A stretch of DNA of 45,401 bases from HRBIN12 sp035762085 (GTDB lineage Bacteria > Actinomycetota > UBA4738 > HRBIN12): NCBI GenBank assembly GCA_035762085.1, contig DASTPT010000117.1, positions 1-45,401 on the forward strand, written 5' to 3'. Positions within the stretch are counted from its first letter, which is position 1, and every line of letters starts with the position of its first letter. The translations under genes were made by a program, and so were the position numbers. Under the pieces are notes generated by a model, which saw only the letters and a list, made by a program, of their open reading frames with translations, did not search any database and had not been told where the DNA came from. Positions 8,622 through 16,051 of the stretch are shown here, piece after piece.

Positions 8622-9767
8622 CTACAGGACGGCCGTCTCGACGACCAGATCGCCCTCGACGAAGCGCGAGAGCCGGAGCGGGCGCAGGTCGAACGTCTCG
8701 CAGCGGCCGAGCGTCACGAGCTCGGCGATCGCCCTGCCGGCGGCGGGCGCGTGCATGATCCCGTGCCCGCCGAAGCCGACGCACTGCAGGAACCGTGGCG
8801 CCTCCGGGGTCTCACCGACGATCGCGTGGTGGTCGGGCGTCTCGGGGTACAGGCCCGCCCAGCACGCGTCGACGTCGATCGGCACGTCCTCGAGGAACGG
8901 GAAGCGGTTGCCGATGCGCTCGGCCACATCGCCGAGGAAGGCCGGATCGACCGAGGTCTCGCGGCTCGGCGGGTCGGCGGGGTTCGAGTAGGCGATCACG
9001 CAGCCCCCGCCGGGCTCGCGGCGAACGAGCACGCCGGTGTCCAGATCGACGCACATCGGGATCAGCTCGCCCGCGTGCGCGGGATCGGGAGCGAAAGCCA
9101 GGTTGCGGCGGTACGGGGTCACGGGGACCTCGACGCCGAGCATGGCGCCCACGTCGCGCGCGTCCGACCCCGCGGCGTTCACCAACCACGGAGCCCGGAC
9201 GACCCCGCCCTGGTGCTCGACCTCGAAGCCGTCCCCCGTGCGGCGGATCGCCTGCACCTCGGCGTCGGTCACGATGCGGGCGCCGAGCCCGCGGGCCTCG
9301 CGTTCCATCGCGCGCGCGACCCCGTAGGGGTCCAGCATGCCGTCGCGCGCGTGGAACGTGCCCGCTATCAGCCCGTCGGGGCGCAGGAACGGCGCTCGCT
9401 CCAGGACCTCCGCCGCCGAGAGCCACTCGGTCGCGACACCGAGCGAGCGCTGCAGCTCGTAGCCCGCGCGGAGTTCGCGCTCGCCCTCGGGCGTGCCGGT
9501 GAACAGCAGGTAGCCGGTCTGGTGCATCGAGAGCAGGCCGGTTGCCGCCTCGAGGCGCTCGAGCTCGTCGATCGACCAGAGCGAGAACGCGACGTTCGGG
9601 GCCGTCGTGAACTGGGCCCGGAAGCCGCCGTTCGCCCGCGAGGTCGACTCCTCCGCCACCTGGCCGTGACGCTCGAGTACGACGACGTCGTCGACGCCGG
9701 CGCGCGCGAGCTCGCGGGCGCAGGACAGCCCGATGACGCCCGCGCCGACGACGGCGACGCCCGTCAC
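8622..9767 (-). CDS. FAD-dependent amine/amino-acid oxidase (DAO family)
   Basis: A 381-residue flavoprotein. The dinucleotide-binding motif VVGAGVIGLSCA begins at residue 6, followed by the ribose-binding acid in VVLERHG. The substrate domain carries GFRAQF, and the C-terminal FAD motif is VGFGGHGIMHAPAAG. This is the DAO fold shared by sarcosine oxidase, glycine oxidase and the dimethylglycine dehydrogenase beta-like enzymes, which oxidise a secondary or primary amine to imine plus H2O2 or reduced carrier. The GTG at 9767 is chosen because it begins immediately before the Rossmann strand and lies 4 nt after the upstream stop. The open frame continues upstream only as low-complexity Arg/Pro. 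The true substrate is unknown. Confidence 0.85.
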   Translation of the reverse strand: MTGVAVVGAGVIGLSCARELARAGVDDVVVLERHGQVAEESTSRANGGFRAQFTTAPNVAFSLWSIDELERLEAATGLLSMHQTGYLLFTGTPEGERELRAGYELQRSLGVATEWLSAAEVLERAPFLRPDGLIAGTFHARDGMLDPYGVARAMEREARGLGARIVTDAEVQAIRRTGDGFEVEHQGGVVRAPWLVNAAGSDARDVGAMLGVEVPVTPYRRNLAFAPDPAHAGELIPMCVDLDTGVLVRREPGGGCVIAYSNPADPPSRETSVDPAFLGDVAERIGNRFPFLEDVPIDVDACWAGLYPETPDHHAIVGETPEAPRFLQCVGFGGHGIMHAPAAGRAIAELVTLGRCETFDLRPLRLSRFVEGDLVVETAVL

Positions 9768-9771
9768 GGAC

Positions 9772-10206
9772 TCAGGCGTCGGGCCCTGTCTCGTCCTTCG
9801 GCGGAGCGGCCTCGGTCTCACCCGTCGGCGGAGCGGCCTCGGTCTCACCCGTCGAGGCGTCCGGTCGCTCGGGCGCCGTCCCGGCGGGCTCGCTCCTCCC
9901 GATCCGCTTCCGGACCTCCTCGGAGACCTCCTGGAACGTCACCGTGAGCGCGTCGCCGACCGAGCGCGCCGCCTGCTTCAGGTCGTCCTTGGCGCTCGGA
10001 TCCCGGATCGTCTCGCCGAGCGACGTGAACGCCTGGTCGAGCTGGCGTGTGATCGTCGAGAACGCCTCCTCGATCTTGCGCTTGTCCTCATCGGTCGTGG
10101 CGCCTCGCTCCTGCTCGAGCTGCTTGTAGCGCGCCGCGAGCGCGCGACCGAACGTCGCGAACCGCTCGCCGACCTCGTCCCACGCTTCCTTCGAGCTTCC
10201 GGCCAT
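9772..10206 (-). CDS. Hypothetical helical protein with Glu/Pro-rich repeat tail
   Basis: A 144-residue protein with an AAGGAGG-like site (GGGAGGGATGTGCC) before ATG 10206. Residues 1-100 are charged and helical (EEAFSTITRQLDQAFTSLGET), resembling small actinobacterial proteins predicted to be cytoplasmic coiled coils. The tail contains two copies of TGETEAAPP from an exact DNA repeat. The gene is directly upstream of the FAD oxidase (4-nt gap) and divergent from the alcohol dehydrogenase. No function is assigned. Confidence 0.75.
   Translation of the reverse strand: MAGSSKEAWDEVGERFATFGRALAARYKQLEQERGATTDEDKRKIEEAFSTITRQLDQAFTSLGETIRDPSAKDDLKQAARSVGDALTVTFQEVSEEVRKRIGRSEPAGTAPERPDASTGETEAAPPTGETEAAPPKDETGPDA
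9799..9852. repeat. Exact 27-nt tandem duplication inside a coding region
   Basis: Two perfect 27-base copies lie head to tail (9799-9825 and 9826-9852). The unit begins CGGCGGAGCGGCC. It is in frame and encodes the TGETEAAPP repeat in the disordered tail of the 144-residue protein, so copy-number changes would keep the frame. Confidence 0.95.
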
Positions 10207-10284
10207 GGCACATCCCTCCCGTCGACTGTCCCTCCGAGTCTACGAGCGTGCGGGTTCGGCGATACTCAGGTCGTGGGCCCGACG

Positions 10285-11265
10285 ATGCGCGCGATGCTGC
10301 TCCGGGCGCCGGGCGAGATGCTCGAGGCGACCGACATCGCGACGCCCGAGCCGGGTCCCGGACAGGCCCTGATCCGGATCGCCGCGTGCGGGGTGTGCCG
10401 GACGGACCTCCACGTGCTGGACGGCGAGCTGTCCGAGCCGAAGCTCCCGCTCGTGCTCGGCCACCAGGTGGTCGGCTCGGTCGAGGCGCTCGGCCCGGAG
10501 ATCGAGGGCCTGGCGGCGGGCGACCGCGTCGGCGTCCCGTGGCTCGGGTGGACGTGCGGCGGGTGCGCGTACTGCACGACCGGTCGCGAGAACCTCTGCC
10601 CGCGGGCGCGCTTCACCGGGTACCAGCTCGACGGCGGGTACGCCGAGATGCTCGTCGCCGACGCCCGGTTCTGCTTCCCGGTCCCCGAGGGCTACCCGGA
10701 CGACCAGGCGGCGCCGCTACTCTGCGCCGGGCTGATCGGCTGGCGGTCGCTCCGGATGACCGGCGACGCCGAACGGTTGGGTCTGTACGGGTTCGGGAAC
10801 TCGGCGCGACTCGTCGCGCAGGTCGCCAGGATGCAGGGCCGCCGCGTGTTCGCGTTCACCCGTCCCGGGGACGACGCGGCGCAGCGGGCCGCGGTCGAGC
10901 TCGGATGCGAGTGGGCCGGCGACTCGACGCAGGCGCCGCCCGAGGCGCTGGACGCCGCGATCTGCTTCGCGGCGGTCGGCGACCTCGTGCCGCTCGCGCT
11001 CCGAGCCGTCGCCCCGGGCGGCAGCGTCGTCTGCGCCGAGATCCACATGAGCGACATCCCGTCGTTCCCGTACTCGATCCTGTGGGGCGAGCGTGTGCTG
11101 CGCTCGGTCGCGAACCTCACCAGGCAGGACGGCCTGGAGTTCCTGGCTGTGGCGCCGATGGCCGGCGTGCGCACCGACGTCGTGCCGTTCGAGCTCGAGC
11201 GCGCGAACGACGCGATCGCCCACGCGCGCTCCGGTGCGAGCGGCACTCCGGTGCTGATCGTCTGA
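10285..11265 (+). CDS. Zinc-dependent alcohol dehydrogenase (MDR family)
   Basis: A 326-residue medium-chain dehydrogenase that oxidises alcohols or reduces aldehydes with NAD(P). The catalytic zinc site uses C35 in CGVCRTD, H59 in LGHQVVG and the cysteine in LLCAGLIGW. The structural zinc lobe is present as CGGCAYCTTGRENLC with four cysteines. The cofactor loop is LYGFGNSARLVAQVA. The GHQ variant of the usual GHE motif is typical of the actinobacterial AdhA-like branch. The start could instead be GTG 10273: a GATACT box ends 6 nt before it, which would suit a leaderless message and add four residues. It is divergent from the 144-residue gene. Confidence 0.9.
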   Translation: MRAMLLRAPGEMLEATDIATPEPGPGQALIRIAACGVCRTDLHVLDGELSEPKLPLVLGHQVVGSVEALGPEIEGLAAGDRVGVPWLGWTCGGCAYCTTGRENLCPRARFTGYQLDGGYAEMLVADARFCFPVPEGYPDDQAAPLLCAGLIGWRSLRMTGDAERLGLYGFGNSARLVAQVARMQGRRVFAFTRPGDDAAQRAAVELGCEWAGDSTQAPPEALDAAICFAAVGDLVPLALRAVAPGGSVVCAEIHMSDIPSFPYSILWGERVLRSVANLTRQDGLEFLAVAPMAGVRTDVVPFELERANDAIAHARSGASGTPVLIV

Positions 11266-11315
11266 CGCGGTCACGCGTCGAGCAGCCGGAGGTGTCCATG
11301 CCACCGCCGGCCGGT

Positions 11316-12449
11316 TCAGGTGCGCGGATCGTGCTCGGGGCCTCGATCGTCGCGCGACGAGGCTCGCCGCGCTCGGAAGTCGTCCATGAACGCCCGGAGG
11401 GCGAGGACGCCCTCGAGCGGCATCGCGTTGTAGATCGACGCGCGGATGCCGCCGACGCTGCGATGGCCCTTCAACTCGAGCAGGCCGCGGTCTCCAGCCT
11501 CCTCGACGAAGGCCTTCTCGAGGACCTCGGAGGGGAGGCGCCAGGTCACGTTCATCAGCGACCGGGCCTCGTGCGCCGCGTGGCCCCGGTAGAAGCCCTC
11601 GCTCTCGTCGATCGCCTCGTACAGGACCGCGGCCTTGCTGCGGTTGCGCTCGTGCATCTCGCGGAGCCCGCCGACCTCGTCTCGCAGCCACCGCGTCACG
11701 AGCATGAGGACGTAGATCACGAACACCGGCGGCGTGTTGTACCGGGAGCCGCTCTCGGCATACGTGCGGTAGTCGAGCATCGTCGGCAGGCCGTCCGGGA
11801 TCCGCTCGAGCAGGTCCTCGCGGAGCAGCGCGACCGTGAGCCCGGCCGCCCCCGCGTTCTTCTGCGCGCCGGCGTACACCACGCCGTAACGCTCGACGGG
11901 GATCGGCCTCGACAGGAAGTCGGAGGACGCGTCGCAGACGAGCGGGGCGCCGCTCGCGGGCTCGAACCCCTCGGGAAGCTGGACACCCTGGATCGTCTCG
12001 TTCGAGGTCACGTGCAGGTACGCGGCCGACGGGTCGAGGTCGAGGGCTCCGAGGTCCGGCACGTTCGTGTACGAGGTCTCGGCGCCGTCCCAGACGACGC
12101 CGGTCGCGCCGACCTTCCTCGCCTCGGCGAGCGCCTTGTTCGCCCACGAGCCGCCCACCACGTACTGGGCGGTCGCGTCGCCGAGCAGGTTCATCGGGAC
12201 CATCGAGAACTGGAGCGACGCCCCGCCCTGCAGGAACAGCACGCGGTACGTGTCGGGGACGGCCAGGAGCCCGCGGAGGTTGGCCTCGGCCTCGTGGATG
12301 ACGGCGTCGAACGCCGAGCTGCGATGGCTGATCTCGAGCACGGATGCGCCGGCGCCGGGGAGCGCGAGCAGTTCCTCGCGAGCCCGCTCGAGCACGGGCA
12401 GCGGGAGCGTGGCGGGACCGGCCGAGAAGTTCCAGGCGCGTTCGGGCAT
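11316..12449 (-). CDS. serC: Phosphoserine aminotransferase
   Basis: A 377-residue PLP enzyme that converts 3-phosphohydroxypyruvate and glutamate to phosphoserine in serine biosynthesis. The N-terminus WNFSAGPATLPLPVL, the ISHRSSAF motif at 40-47, the LFLQGGASLQF motif at 71-81, the cofactor aspartate in VCDASSDF and the PLP lysine K197 in YAGAQKNAG are all present. The C-terminus carries GHRSVGGIRASIYNA. Length and motifs fit SerC well. No ribosome site is obvious before ATG 12449. It is divergent from a RAM-domain gene across about 140 nt. Confidence 0.95.
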   Translation of the reverse strand: MPERAWNFSAGPATLPLPVLERAREELLALPGAGASVLEISHRSSAFDAVIHEAEANLRGLLAVPDTYRVLFLQGGASLQFSMVPMNLLGDATAQYVVGGSWANKALAEARKVGATGVVWDGAETSYTNVPDLGALDLDPSAAYLHVTSNETIQGVQLPEGFEPASGAPLVCDASSDFLSRPIPVERYGVVYAGAQKNAGAAGLTVALLREDLLERIPDGLPTMLDYRTYAESGSRYNTPPVFVIYVLMLVTRWLRDEVGGLREMHERNRSKAAVLYEAIDESEGFYRGHAAHEARSLMNVTWRLPSEVLEKAFVEEAGDRGLLELKGHRSVGGIRASIYNAMPLEGVLALRAFMDDFRARRASSRDDRGPEHDPRT

Positions 12450-12589
12450 GCGGACATGTTCCCGGGCGGACGGACGGTCGTCATCTCGGACAGCCGCGGG
12501 CCCCGAGGGGCCGGGTCCTTCGGTCCATGCAACCGGGGATGAGCGCCGGGGAAGATGGACGGCGAGACGACACGCGGAGGTGACGGTTC

Positions 12590-12820
12590 ATGGTCGAGGC
12601 GTTCCTGCTGATCCAGTGCGACATGGGCTCGGGGGCTTCGGTGACGAAGGAGATGCGCAAGGTCCCCGGCGTGGACCTCGTGCACTACGTCACGGGGCCC
12701 TACGACCTCGTCGCCCGTGTCGAGGCGGACGACCTCGGCAGCCTCAGCAAGCTCGTGGACGAGGTCCAGTTGGTGCCCGGCATCACCCGGACGATGACCT
12801 GTCCGATCCTGAAGGCGTGA
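12590..12820 (+). CDS. Stand-alone Lrp/AsnC effector (RAM) domain protein
   Basis: A 76-residue protein with a GGAGGTG site 6-7 nt before ATG 12590. It is a single beta-alpha-beta-beta-alpha-beta RAM domain: EAFLLIQCDMGSG, then VTGPYDLVARVEADD, then VPGITRTMTCPIL. This is the ligand-binding half of Lrp/AsnC regulators without the DNA-binding half. Such proteins assemble as octamers or decamers and bind amino acids. The position next to serC (divergent) fits amino-acid sensing, but this is an inference. Confidence 0.88.
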   Translation: MVEAFLLIQCDMGSGASVTKEMRKVPGVDLVHYVTGPYDLVARVEADDLGSLSKLVDEVQLVPGITRTMTCPILKA

Positions 12821-12848
12821 GTCGCCGGCTCCCCGGTATCGTGCCGGC

Positions 12849-13619
12849 GTGGACCTGACCGCGCTCGACCTCCTGCTCGTCGGGCTCGCAGCGCTCGCGG
12901 GGGGCGCGGTGAACGCGATCGCCGGCGGCGGCACGCTCATCACGTTCCCGATGCTGACGGCGGTGGGGGTCCCCGCCGTCTCGGCGAACGTCACCAACAC
13001 GGTCGCCCTGTCGCCGGGCTACCTCGGCGGGACGTACGCGCAGCGCTCGGACCTGGAGGGGCAGCGGGAGCGGCTGCGGCTCCTCGTCCCGGTCGCGGTG
13101 GCCGGCGGCCTCGCAGGCGGGGCGCTGCTCCTCGCGACGGGGGAGGAGCTGTTCCGGGATCTCGTGCCGTACCTCATCCTGGGCGCCAGTGCGCTCCTGC
13201 TGCTGCAGGAGCGTGTCCGCGCCCGCGTGGTCCGTCGCCTGGCCGAGCGGGAGCGCGCCGACCCACACGATGCGTGGGTCGCGATCCCGGCGTTCGCGGC
13301 GTCGGTCTACGGCGGGTACTTCGGAGCCGGGCTCGGAGTGATCCTGCTCGCCATGCTCGGGCTCGTGCTCGAGGACACGCTCACACGGATCAACGCGCTC
13401 AAGCAGTCGCTGTCGTTCTGCGTGAACGTGACCGCGGCGATCTTCTTCCTGTTCTCCGGCGAGGTGGTCTGGAGCGCGGCGCTCGTGATGGCCGCCGCGG
13501 CGCTCGTCGGCGGCTCGATCGGTGGTCGGGTCGCCGGCAGGATGCGCGCCGAGCGGTTCCGTCTGATCGTCGTCGCGATCGGCGTCGCAGTCGGGATCGC
13601 CTACCTGGTGCGGGGGTGA
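12849..13619 (+). CDS. TSUP (TauE/SafE) family membrane transporter
   Basis: A 256-residue polytopic protein with two repeats of the TSUP fold. The signatures GGAVNAIAGGGTLITFP at residues 18-34 and YGGYFGAGLGVILLAM near 155-170 are typical. The family exports or imports sulfite, sulfoacetate, taurine and similar anions. The GTG at 12849 is used; TATCGT ends 6 nt before it and there is no ribosome site, so it is probably leaderless. The following CDF-like gene begins 7 nt after the stop, so the two probably share a message. Confidence 0.9.
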   Translation: MDLTALDLLLVGLAALAGGAVNAIAGGGTLITFPMLTAVGVPAVSANVTNTVALSPGYLGGTYAQRSDLEGQRERLRLLVPVAVAGGLAGGALLLATGEELFRDLVPYLILGASALLLLQERVRARVVRRLAERERADPHDAWVAIPAFAASVYGGYFGAGLGVILLAMLGLVLEDTLTRINALKQSLSFCVNVTAAIFFLFSGEVVWSAALVMAAAALVGGSIGGRVAGRMRAERFRLIVVAIGVAVGIAYLVRG

Positions 13620-13626
13620 CGATCCG

Positions 13627-14253
13627 GTGCGGCCGCTCGACGATCGCCGGACCGACCGCGCCCGGCTGCAGCGTCGGGCGCTCGTCCTCGAGTACGCCAC
13701 GATCGCTTGGAACGTGGGCGAGGCGGTGCTCACGATCGGTCTGGGGATCGCGGCCGGCTCGCTGGCGCTGATCGGGTTCGGGACCGACTCGATCATCGAG
13801 GTGTTCGCGTCCTCGGTGGTCGTGTGGCACCTTCGGCCCGGTCACGAGACCGATCACCCGGCGCGGACCCGCCGAGCGCTGCTGCTCGTCGCGCTCGCGT
13901 TCGCGCTCCTCGCGATCGTGCTGGGCGCGGTCGCGATCCGAGACCTGGTGATCGGGCGCCACGCCGGTGAGTCGCCGATCGGGATCGCGTACCTGGCCGT
14001 CACGGCCGTCGTGATGTTCTGGCTCGCCCTCGCCAAGCGACGCCTCGCTCAGCGCCTGGACTCCGCTCCGCTGCGGTCCGAGGCGACGATGACGTTCCTC
14101 GACGGGATCCTGTCGAGCGCGACGCTCACCGGGCTGGCGCTGAACGCCGCGCTCGGCTGGTGGTGGGCCGACCCTGCCGCGGCGCTGCTGGTCGGCGTCG
14201 CCGCTGCCAACGAGGCTCGGGAGAACCGGGCCGAGGCGTCCGAGCTGGTCTAG
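13627..14253 (+). CDS. Cation-diffusion-facilitator-like membrane protein
   Basis: A 208-residue protein with about five or six helices. The segment GSLALIGFGTDSIIEVFAS corresponds to the GxxAxxxDxxxD metal-site helix of CDF transporters, with D58 and E62 as candidate ligands. A second such motif, TFLDGILSSATLTGLALN, lies near residues 156-173, again with an aspartate. It lacks the cytoplasmic C-terminal domain of classical CDF proteins, like other short actinobacterial 'cation transporter' proteins. Metal export is inferred. GTG 13627 follows the TSUP stop by 7 nt. Confidence 0.83.
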   Translation: MRPLDDRRTDRARLQRRALVLEYATIAWNVGEAVLTIGLGIAAGSLALIGFGTDSIIEVFASSVVVWHLRPGHETDHPARTRRALLLVALAFALLAIVLGAVAIRDLVIGRHAGESPIGIAYLAVTAVVMFWLALAKRRLAQRLDSAPLRSEATMTFLDGILSSATLTGLALNAALGWWWADPAAALLVGVAAANEARENRAEASELV

Positions 14254-14263
14254 GCCCCACCCG

Positions 14264-14527
14264 TCAGGCCGCGGGCGGGAGCACGCGACGGACGGTGATG
14301 TCCTCGGGGACCAGGGACCACTCGACGCCGTCGACGTGCACGACCGTGTCGAGCGGCGTGAGCGCCTTCGCCGGGCCCTTCACCTGCAGCGTGTCGCCGT
14401 CGAGCAGCACCGCCTCGGACCGGCCGCACGTGCAGGTGCCGCGTCCGTCCTCGAGCTCGAAGGCTCGACGGCACGGCAGGCAGTAAACCCAGCGGATGTC
14501 GGTTCCGAGGAGCGTGTCGGTCGTCAT
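14264..14527 (-). CDS. Small zinc-ribbon-like protein of the stress group
   Basis: An 87-residue protein with two cysteine pairs, CLPC (residues 17-20) and CTC, likely binding one zinc. The rest is beta-rich (EAVLLDGDTLQVKGPAKAL). The GGAGG site is 8 nt before ATG 14527 but only 2 nt before ATG 14533, so the shorter start is preferred. It has a SigB-type promoter at 14614-14638 and a long stem-loop in its leader (see those entries). It is convergent with the CDF gene, 10 nt apart. Function is unknown. Confidence 0.8.
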   Translation of the reverse strand: MTTDTLLGTDIRWVYCLPCRRAFELEDGRGTCTCGRSEAVLLDGDTLQVKGPAKALTPLDTVVHVDGVEWSLVPEDITVRRVLPPAA

Positions 14528-14551
14528 GTCCATCACCTCCAGGTGAGAGCG

Positions 14552-14596
14552 GTGCGGCCCGGCGTCCGGGGGGACCGGCGTGCCGCCGGACCGCAC
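14552..14596 (-). promoter_or_regulatory. 13-bp leader stem-loop of the zinc-ribbon gene
   Basis: The 13-nt arms at 14552-14564 and 14584-14596 are complementary around a 19-nt loop. In the minus-strand RNA all 13 positions pair, one as U-G; on the other strand that position would be a C-A mismatch. The stem starts about 10 nt after the expected transcription start and ends about 15 nt before the GGAGGTG ribosome site. Confidence 0.6.
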
Positions 14597-14613
14597 ACAT
14601 CGGTACGGGCCAA

Positions 14614-14638
14614 GTACCCGTCCACGCCTGGTGCAAAC
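14614..14638 (-). promoter_or_regulatory. SigB/SigF-type promoter, zinc-ribbon gene
   Basis: Minus-strand GTTTGC, 13 nt, GGGTAC; predicted start near 14607. This matches the known SigB/SigF consensus (GTTT at -35, GGGTAT/C at -10). Confidence 0.7.
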
Positions 14639-14684
14639 CCCCGTCCTCACGCCGCCACCTCGGGGGCTGGAGTACGCTCGGCGC

Positions 14685-14729
14685 ATGCCCGGCACGCCGC
14701 CGGGCCCGAACGGGAGGGGGCTCCCATGA
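14685..14729 (+). CDS. Leaderless 14-codon leader ORF overlapping the lipoprotein start
   Basis: An ATG lies 6 nt after a TACGCT -10-like box (14673-14678). It opens a frame of 14 codons, MPGTPPGPNGRGLP, whose TGA overlaps the ATG of the LppM-like gene (CCATGA). The ribosome site for the lipoprotein lies inside this frame. The arrangement suggests translational coupling or a leader peptide rich in proline. It is inferred from position and has not been tested. Confidence 0.45.
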   Translation: MPGTPPGPNGRGLP

Positions 14730-15718
14730 CGAAGCGCTCCTGGACCCTCGGACGCTGGGCGCTGCTCGCGTCGCTGGTCGTCCTGCTAACCGGCTGCCTG
14801 AAGCTCGACATGCAACTCGACGTCCAGGCTGACGACACGGTGGACGGGTCCGTGGTGTTCGCGGTGAACAAGGACGTCCTGTCGCTGACCGGAGGTTCGT
14901 TCGCCGACCTGATCGGCGAACAGACGCCGTTCCCGAGCGACATGGAGGGCGTCACATCGGAGGAGTACGAGGATGGCGAGTTCACGGGCCAGCGGTACGA
15001 CTTCGAGGGCGTCCCGATCAGCGAGTTCAACAGCGACCCCGCCGATCCCGACGGCCTGCGGATCACGCACGAGGGGGACACGTTCGTCGTGCAGGGCGCC
15101 CTGGACCTCTCGCAGGATCTCGGAGGGCTGAGCGGCGTGACCGGTGCAACCGGACCGTTCGACCCCGCGCAGATGATGGGGTCGGCACAGCTCCGCATCG
15201 CGATCTCGTTCCCCGGCAAGGTCACTCAGGCCAACGGCGAGATCGACGGCAACACGGTCGTGTGGGAGCCGCGGTTCGGCGAGCGTCAGGAGCTGCAGGC
15301 GACGGCCTCAGCCGTCGCCAGCGGCGGGGACAACTGGACCCTGGTGTTCATCCTGCTCGGGATCGCGGCGGTGGCCATCATCGCGGCCATCATCGTGCTG
15401 ATGAACCGGAGGAAGAAGGCGGCCGAGGGTGCCGCGGCGCCGACGGTCGCCGAGGCAACGCCGATGGTCACCCCCGGCGCGGAGACGACGTCCCCGATGC
15501 CCCCGGCCCCGATGCCGGCGACGGGGCCGGAGGTTCCGCCGACGACCGCGCCGCCGACCTCGGAGCCCGTCACGCCCCCTCCGCCACCGCCCACCACCGG
15601 GACGACGATGCCGGAGACCGAGCCGACGAAGCCGGAGACCGAGCCGGCGATGCCGCCCACCGACACGGGGACGCCCCCTGCGGAGCCGGAGGAGCCACCT
15701 CCTCCCTCCCAGACGTAG
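14726..15718 (+). CDS. LppM-like lipoprotein with C-terminal membrane helix and Pro-rich tail
   Basis: A 330-residue protein. A signal peptide ends in the lipobox LLTGC, so C24 would be lipidated. Residues 25-200 form a beta-rich ectodomain beginning LKLDMQLDVQADDTVDGSVV, as in the mycobacterial LppM family. A membrane helix at about 203-226 (LVFILLGIAAVAIIAAIIVL) is followed by RRKK and then a disordered tail of Pro/Thr/Glu repeats (PETEPTKPETEPAMP). Having both a lipid anchor and a helix implies an outside domain and a cytoplasmic tail. LppM of Mycobacterium tuberculosis affects phagosome interaction; a role here is unknown. GGGAGGGGG lies before ATG 14726. Confidence 0.85.
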   Translation: MTKRSWTLGRWALLASLVVLLTGCLKLDMQLDVQADDTVDGSVVFAVNKDVLSLTGGSFADLIGEQTPFPSDMEGVTSEEYEDGEFTGQRYDFEGVPISEFNSDPADPDGLRITHEGDTFVVQGALDLSQDLGGLSGVTGATGPFDPAQMMGSAQLRIAISFPGKVTQANGEIDGNTVVWEPRFGERQELQATASAVASGGDNWTLVFILLGIAAVAIIAAIIVLMNRRKKAAEGAAAPTVAEATPMVTPGAETTSPMPPAPMPATGPEVPPTTAPPTSEPVTPPPPPPTTGTTMPETEPTKPETEPAMPPTDTGTPPAEPEEPPPPSQT

Positions 15719-15719
15719 A

Positions 15720-15950
15720 TCAGCCGCCGCCGTCGCGACCGAGGGGTGGCTCGAGGAGCGCCGCCGGGTCGAGCCGGACGATCAGTGCTCTGAGGGCCGA
15801 GACCGCCGCCGCGCGAAGCCGTCCACGGCGCCGATCCGGGCGCCCGCCCGAGCGCGAACGGTCCCGCCGGGCGCGCTCGGCGGCGCGTGCGAGCTCGACC
15901 TCGCGGACCATCAGGTTGGCGAGCTCCCCGCCTGCATCCTGTCGAACCAT
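15720..15950 (-). CDS. Small basic hypothetical protein divergent from the MarR gene
   Basis: A 76-residue Arg-rich protein. ATG 15950 has a GGGGAGG site 7 nt upstream, which is the main evidence that it is real. The N-terminal 25 residues (GGELANLMVREVELARAAERAR) are an amphipathic helix; the rest is Arg- and Ala-rich with a final LSALRALIVRLDP-type helix. It shares the operator-rich intergenic region with the MarR gene and may be its target. There is no family assignment, and it could be spurious in such GC-rich DNA. Confidence 0.5.
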   Translation of the reverse strand: MVRQDAGGELANLMVREVELARAAERARRDRSRSGGRPDRRRGRLRAAAVSALRALIVRLDPAALLEPPLGRDGGG

Positions 15951-15962
15951 CCTTGTGCCTCC

Positions 15963-16022
15963 CCTCGAGGTCGAGTATCTTGAGGTCGAGAAGATAGCGC
16001 GGGATATCGTTCGATGTCAAGA
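15963..16022. promoter_or_regulatory. Cluster of MarR-type operator palindromes
   Basis: Three near-palindromes of the form TCTTGA-NN-TCAAGA lie between the divergent genes. The best is TCTTGAGGTCGAGA at 15978-15991 (one mismatch between half sites), extended by TATCTT/AAGATA at 15976-15996. The second is GTTCGATGTCAAGA at 16009-16022. A weaker one is at 15963-15976. The centres of the two better sites are 31 bp apart, about three helical turns. This form is known for MarR-family operators, so autoregulation is likely. Confidence 0.65.
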
Positions 16023-16051
16023 GGGTCCACATCGAGAAGATGGAGATGAAG

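Noticed and set aside
12496..12516. GGCCCC-ga-GGGGCC hairpin between serC and the RAM gene
   Set aside because: It lies between divergent starts, so it is not a terminator; such short GC palindromes are common here.
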